Assembly: GCA_032718475.1 (NCBI GenBank)
Contig: JAUCBJ010006429.1
Span: 1 to 38,484, forward strand
Length of the DNA: 38,484 nucleotides
Reading direction: 5' to 3'
DNA from: Nemertoderma westbladi
Lineage: Eukaryota; Xenacoelomorpha; Nemertodermatida; Nemertodermatidae
Within the stretch, counting starts at the first letter, position 1; the number at the start of each line of letters is the position of its first letter. Below are positions 33,114-38,484 of this stretch, in pieces. The notes below the pieces were generated by a model. That model did no database searches and had not been told where the DNA came from. It was given only the letters and a program-made list of their open reading frames with translations. Made by a program: the position numbers and the translations under genes.

Positions 33114-35216
33114 ATACCGTTACATATGACACCCTAAAGTAAAGTACAATATCTTAAATACCGTTACATATGGCACCCTAAAGTACAATCCTGAATACCG
33201 TTACATATGACACCCTAAAGTACAATATCTTAAATACCGTTACATATGACAACCTAAAGTACGATCTTGAATACCGTTACATATGACACCCTAAAGTGCA
33301 ATCTTAAATACCGTTACATATGACACCCTAAAGTGCAATCTTAAATACCGTTACATATGACACCCTAAAGTACAATATCTTAAATATCGTTACATATGAC
33401 ACCCTAAAGTAAAGTACAATATCTTAAATACCGTTACATATGGCACCCTAAAGTACAATCTTGAATACCGTTACATATGACACCCTAAAGTGCAATCTTA
33501 AATACCGTCACATATGACACCCTAAAGTGCAATCTTAAATACCGTTACATATGACACCCTAAAGTACAATATCTTAAATATCGTTACATATGACACCCTA
33601 AAGTACAATCTTAAATACCGTTACATATGACACCCTAAAGTACAATATCTTAAATACCGTTACATATGACACCCTAAAGTACAATCTTAAATACCGTTAC
33701 ATATGACACCCTAAAGTAAAGTACAATATCTTAAATACCGTTACATATGGCACCCTAAAGTACAATCTTGAATACCGTTACATATGACACCCTAAAGTAC
33801 AATATCATAAATACCGTTACATATGACACCCTAAAGTACGATCTTGAATACCGTTACATATGACACCCTAAAGTGCAATCTTAAATACCGTTACATATGA
33901 CACCCTAAAGTGCAATCTTAAATACCGTTACATATGACACCCTAAAGTACAATATCTTAAATACCGTTACATATGACACCCTAAAGTAAAGTACAATATC
34001 TTAAATACCGTTACATATGGCACCCTAAAGTACAATCTTGAATACCGTTACATATGACACCCTAAAGTGCAATCTTAAATACCGTTACATATGACACCCT
34101 AAAGTGCAATCTTAAATACCGTTACATATGACACCCTAAAGTACAATATCTTAAATACCGTTACATATGACACCCTAAAGTACAATATCTTAAATACCGT
34201 TACATATGACACCCTAAAGTACAATATTTTAAATACCGTTACATATGACACCATAAAGTACAATCTTAAATACCGTTACATATGACACCCTAAAGTACAA
34301 TATCTTAAATACCGTTACATATGACACCCTAAAGTACAATATCTTAAATACCGTTACATATGGCACCCTAAAGTACAATCTTGAATACCGTTACATATGA
34401 CACCCTAAAGTGCAATCTTAAATACCGTTACATATGACACCCTAAAGTGCAATCTTAAATACCGTTACATATGACACCCTAAAGTACAATATCTTAAATA
34501 CCGTTACATAGGACACCCTAAAGTACAATATCTTAAATACCGTTACATATGACACCCTAAAGTACAATATCTTAAATACCGTTACATATGACACCCTAAA
34601 GTACAATATCGTAAATACCGTTACATATGACACCCTAAAGTAAAATCTTAAATACCGTTACATATGACACCCTAAAGTACAATATCTTAAATACCGTTAC
34701 ATATGACACTCTAAAGTACAATATCTTAAATACCGTTACATATGACACCCTAAAGTACAATATCTTAAATACCGTTACATATGACACCCTAAAGTACAAT
34801 ATCTTAAATACCGTTACATATGACACCCTAAAGTACAATATCTTAAATACCGTTACATAAGACACCCTAAAGTACAATATCTTAAATACCGTTACATATG
34901 ACACCCTAAAGTACAATATCTTAAATACCGTTACATATGACACCCTAAAGTACAATATCTTAAATACCGTTACATATGACACCCTAAAGTACAATATCTT
35001 AAATACCGTTACATAAGACACCCTAAAGTACAATATCTTAAATACCGTTACATATGACACCCTAAAGTACAATATCTTAAATACCGTTACATATGGCACC
35101 CTAAAGTACAATCTTGAATACCGTTACATATGACACCCTAAAGTGCAATCTTAAATACCGTTACATATGACACCCTAAAGTGCAATCTTAAATACCGTTA
35201 CATATGACACCCTAAA
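33114..35216 (+). repeat. Higher-order duplication, copy 2
   Basis: Second copy of 29205-31307 at an offset of 3909 bp. A few CATAAG/CATATG differences near 34780-34860 show exchange since duplication. Part of it (about 34442-34633) recurs again 733 bp on, at 35175-35366. Confidence 0.85.
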
Positions 35217-38200
35217 GTACAATATCTTAAATACCGTTACATAGGACACCCTAAAGTACAATATCTTAAATACCGTTACATATGACACCCTAAAGTACAA
35301 TATCTTAAATACCGTTACATATGACACCCTAAAGTACAATATCGTAAATACCGTTACATATGACACCCTAAAGTAAAATCTTAAATACCGTTACATATGA
35401 CACCCTAAAGTACAATATCTTAAATACCGTTACATATGACACCCTAAAGTACAATATCTTAAATACCGTTACATATGACACCCTAAAGTACAATATCTTA
35501 AATACCGTTACATAAGACACCCTAAAGTACAATATCTTAAATACCGTTACATATGACACCCTAAAGTACAATATCTTAAATACCGTTACATATGACACCC
35601 TAAAGTACAATATCTTAAATACCGTTACATATGACACCCTAAAGTACAATATCTTAAATACCGTTACATATGACACCCTAAAGTACAATATCTTAAATAC
35701 CGTTACATATGACACCCTAAAGTACAATATCTTAAATACCGTTACATATGACACCCTAAAGTACAATATCTTAAATACCGTTACATATGACACCCTAAAG
35801 TACAATATCTTAAATACCGTTACATAAGACACCCTAAAGTACAATATCTTAAATACCGTTACATAAGACACCCTAAAGTACAATATCTTAAATACCGTTA
35901 CATATGACACCCTAAAGTACAATATCTTAAATACCGTTACATAAGACACCCTAAAGTACAATATCTTAAATACCGTTACATATGACACCCTAAAGTACAA
36001 TATCTTAAATACCGTTACATATGACACCCTAAAGTACAATATCTTAAATACCGTTACATATGACACCCTAAAGTACAATATCTTAAATACCGTTACATAT
36101 GACACCCTAAAGTACAATATCTTAAATACCGTTACATATGACACCCTAAAGTACAATATCTTAAATACCGTTACATATGACACCCTAAAGTACAATATCT
36201 TAAATACCGTTACATAAGACACCCTAAAGTACAATATCTTAAATACCGTTACATATGACACCCTAAAGTACAATATCTTAAATACCGTTACATATGACAC
36301 TCTAAAGTACAATATCTTAAATACCGTTACATATGACACCCTAAAGTACAATATCTTAAATACCGTTACATAAGACACCCTAAAGTACAATATCTTAAAT
36401 ACCGTTACATATGACACCCTAAAGTACAATATCTTAAATACCGTTACATATGACACCCTAAAGTACAATATCTTAAATACCGTTACATAAGACACCCTAA
36501 AGTACAATATCTTAAATACCGTTACATATGACACCCTAAAGTACAATATCTTAAATACCGTTACATATGACACCCTAAAGTACAATATCTTAAATACCGT
36601 TACATATGACACCCTAAAGTACAATATCTTAAATACCGTTACATATGACACCCTAAAGTACAATATCTTAAATACCGTTACATATGACACCCTAAAGTAC
36701 AATATCTTAAATACCGTTACATATGACACCCTAAAGTACAATATCTTAAATACCGTTACATAAGACACCCTAAAGTACAATATCTTAAATACCGTTACAT
36801 ATGACACCCTAAAGTACAATATCTTAAATACCGTTACATATGACACCCTAAAGTACAATATCTTAAATACCGTTACATATGACACCCTAAAGTACAATAT
36901 CTTAAATACCGTTACATATGACACCCTAAAGTACAATATCTTAAATACCGTTACATATGACACCCTAAAGTACAATATCTTAAATACCGTTACATATGAC
37001 ACCCTAAAGTACAATATCTTAAATACCGTTACATATGACACCCTAAAGTACAATATCTTAAATACCGTTACATATGACACCCTAAAGTACAATATCTTAA
37101 ATACCGTTACATATGACACCCTAAAGTACAATATCTTAAATACCGTTACATATGACACCCTAAAGTACAATATCTTAAATACCGTTACATATGACACCCT
37201 AAAGTACAATATCTTAAATACCGTTACATATGACACCCTAAAGTACAATATCTTAAATACCGTTACATAAGACACCCTAAAGTACAATATCTTAAATACC
37301 GTTACATATGACACCCTAAAGTACAATATCTTAAATACCGTTACATATGACACCCTAAAGTACAATATCTTAAATACCGTTACATAAGACACCCTAAAGT
37401 ACAATATCTTAAATACCGTTACATATGACACCCTAAAGTACAATATCTTAAATACCGTTACATATGACACCCTAAAGTACAATATCTTAAATACCGTTAC
37501 ATATGACACCCTAAAGTACAATATCTTAAATACCGTTACATATGACACCCTAAAGTACAATATCTTAAATACCGTTACATATGACACCCTAAAGTACAAT
37601 ATCTTAAATACCGTTACATATGACACCCTAAAGTACAATATCTTAAATACCGTTACATAAGACACCCTAAAGTACAATATCTTAAATACCGTTACATATG
37701 ACACCCTAAAGTACAATATCTTAAATACCGTTACATATGACACCCTAAAGTACAATATCTTAAATACCGTTACATATGACACCCTAAAGTACAATATCTT
37801 AAATACCGTTACATATGACACCCTAAAGTACAATATCTTAAATACCGTTACATATGACACCCTAAAGTACAATATCTTAAATACCGTTACATATGACACC
37901 CTAAAGTACAATATCTTAAATACCGTTACATATGACACCCTAAAGTACAATATCTTAAATACCGTTACATAAGACACCCTAAAGTACAATATCTTAAATA
38001 CCGTTACATATGACACCCTAAAGTACAATATCTTAAATACCGTTACATATGACACCCTAAAGTACAATATCTTAAATACCGTTACATATGACACCCTAAA
38101 GTAAAATCTTAAATACCGTTACATATGACACCCTAAAGTACAATATCTTAAATACCGTTACATATGACACCCTAAAGTACAATATCTTAAATACCGTTAC

Positions 38201-38232
38201 ATATGACACCCTAAAGTACAATATGTCGTATA

Positions 38233-38484
38233 CCGTTGTTTCCACTTGCTACTTTCAATATTAAAACCATTAGATTTGCCTTCTTACATAAATTAACTCA
38301 ATAGACTTAAATTCACTTAACGGCGGATTTAATATCCTCTTAGGGGCTTCGTTATAGAAAGATATGTTCCAATGTCACTCTACTAAAAAAATGATTTATC
38401 ATGAATGTCAAAAGTACATTTAATTCACTTACTTTAATTAATCTAACTTAAAATCTAAACTTATAAATAGGACTTGCCAGGTGC
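38233..38484. other. Sequence beyond the minisatellite
   Basis: AT-rich single-copy DNA with no reading frame, splice-supported exon or repeat that I recognise. Confidence 0.4.

Larger units (their letters stand above)
28870..38232 (+). repeat. Main 39-bp minisatellite array with higher-order structure
   Basis: About 9.4 kb of head-to-tail units of the 39-bp repeat; with the left block there are roughly 250 copies. Unit variants are 37 bp (no AT in AATATC), 44 bp (TAAAGTAAAGTAC insertion), CATAAG or CATAGG for CATATG, GTGCAATC, and CTTGAATACC. Diverse units fill 28.9-30.6 and 33.1-34.4 kb; nearly pure 39-mers fill 31.4-33.1 and 35.4-38.1 kb. Because 39 is a multiple of three, the minus strand stays open for hundreds of codons (repeat SYVTVFKILYFRV), which is not evidence of a gene. 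The array ends at about 38232 in a decayed unit. Confidence 0.97.

Noticed and set aside
35368-38094. Very long minus-strand open frames in the 39-bp array (also 31381-33132, 30726-31202 and others)
   Set aside because: The unit length is a multiple of three and has no stop in this frame, so openness is automatic. The reading is interrupted wherever 37-bp units occur, and the 13-residue repeat resembles no protein.
28870-38232. CRISPR-like array
   Set aside because: Units are contiguous tandem copies with no unique spacers, in a eukaryotic context.

Overview
The window is animal (metazoan) nuclear DNA, most likely from a marine or other aquatic invertebrate. The evidence is spliced protein-coding genes with GT/AG introns, two large multi-Tudor genes of the germline piRNA type, AT-rich non-coding DNA, minisatellite arrays, and relics of retroelement families common in aquatic invertebrates. 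I cannot name the phylum. All genes I can support lie on the minus strand.

Layout from low to high coordinate. (1) 301-2730 is an intronless 809-codon frame ending in an F-box and a small Cys/His cluster. (2) 4445-13265 is a three-exon gene (gene A) for a protein with five Tudor domains: a giant exon at 13265-9144, a small exon at 8276-8120 that completes the fifth Tudor domain, and a last exon at 4638-4445. Its second intron holds a 1.55 kb repeat-bearing element with inverted ends, a decayed LINE tail and a MITE-like repeat. (3) 13.3-20.0 kb holds no supported gene. It contains a 2 kb array of a 28-bp repeat with a 615-bp higher-order duplication, a palindrome-rich stretch, and a frameshifted, internally deleted relic of a SAP-domain retroelement. 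(4) 20066-26723 is gene B, a second five-Tudor gene with exactly the same exon plan as gene A: 26723-21921, 21467-21287 and 20193-20066. A and B are tandem paralogues. Both internal introns sit at the same place in the protein and in the same phase (0, then 1). (5) About 27.97-38.23 kb, upstream of gene B, is an array of roughly 250 copies of a 39-bp repeat. A 462-bp insertion flanked by an 11-bp repeat interrupts it once, and a block of about 2.1 kb is duplicated at an offset of 3909 bp.

By family knowledge, multi-Tudor proteins bind symmetrically dimethylated arginines on PIWI proteins and build germ granules. A and B therefore probably act in the same germline small-RNA pathway, either redundantly or as diverged partners. 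The 5' ends of both genes are unresolved: the giant exons open at splice acceptors, so upstream coding exons must exist. One candidate first exon for B lies at 27734-27711.

The most interesting points are the tandem Tudor pair with shared loss of the sDMA-binding Asn in domain 5, the element in gene A intron 2 with nine spaced CTCF-like cores, and the hierarchical structure of both minisatellites. Nothing here could be checked against a database. Names rest on motif recognition, and exon limits rest on splice signals plus frame continuity.
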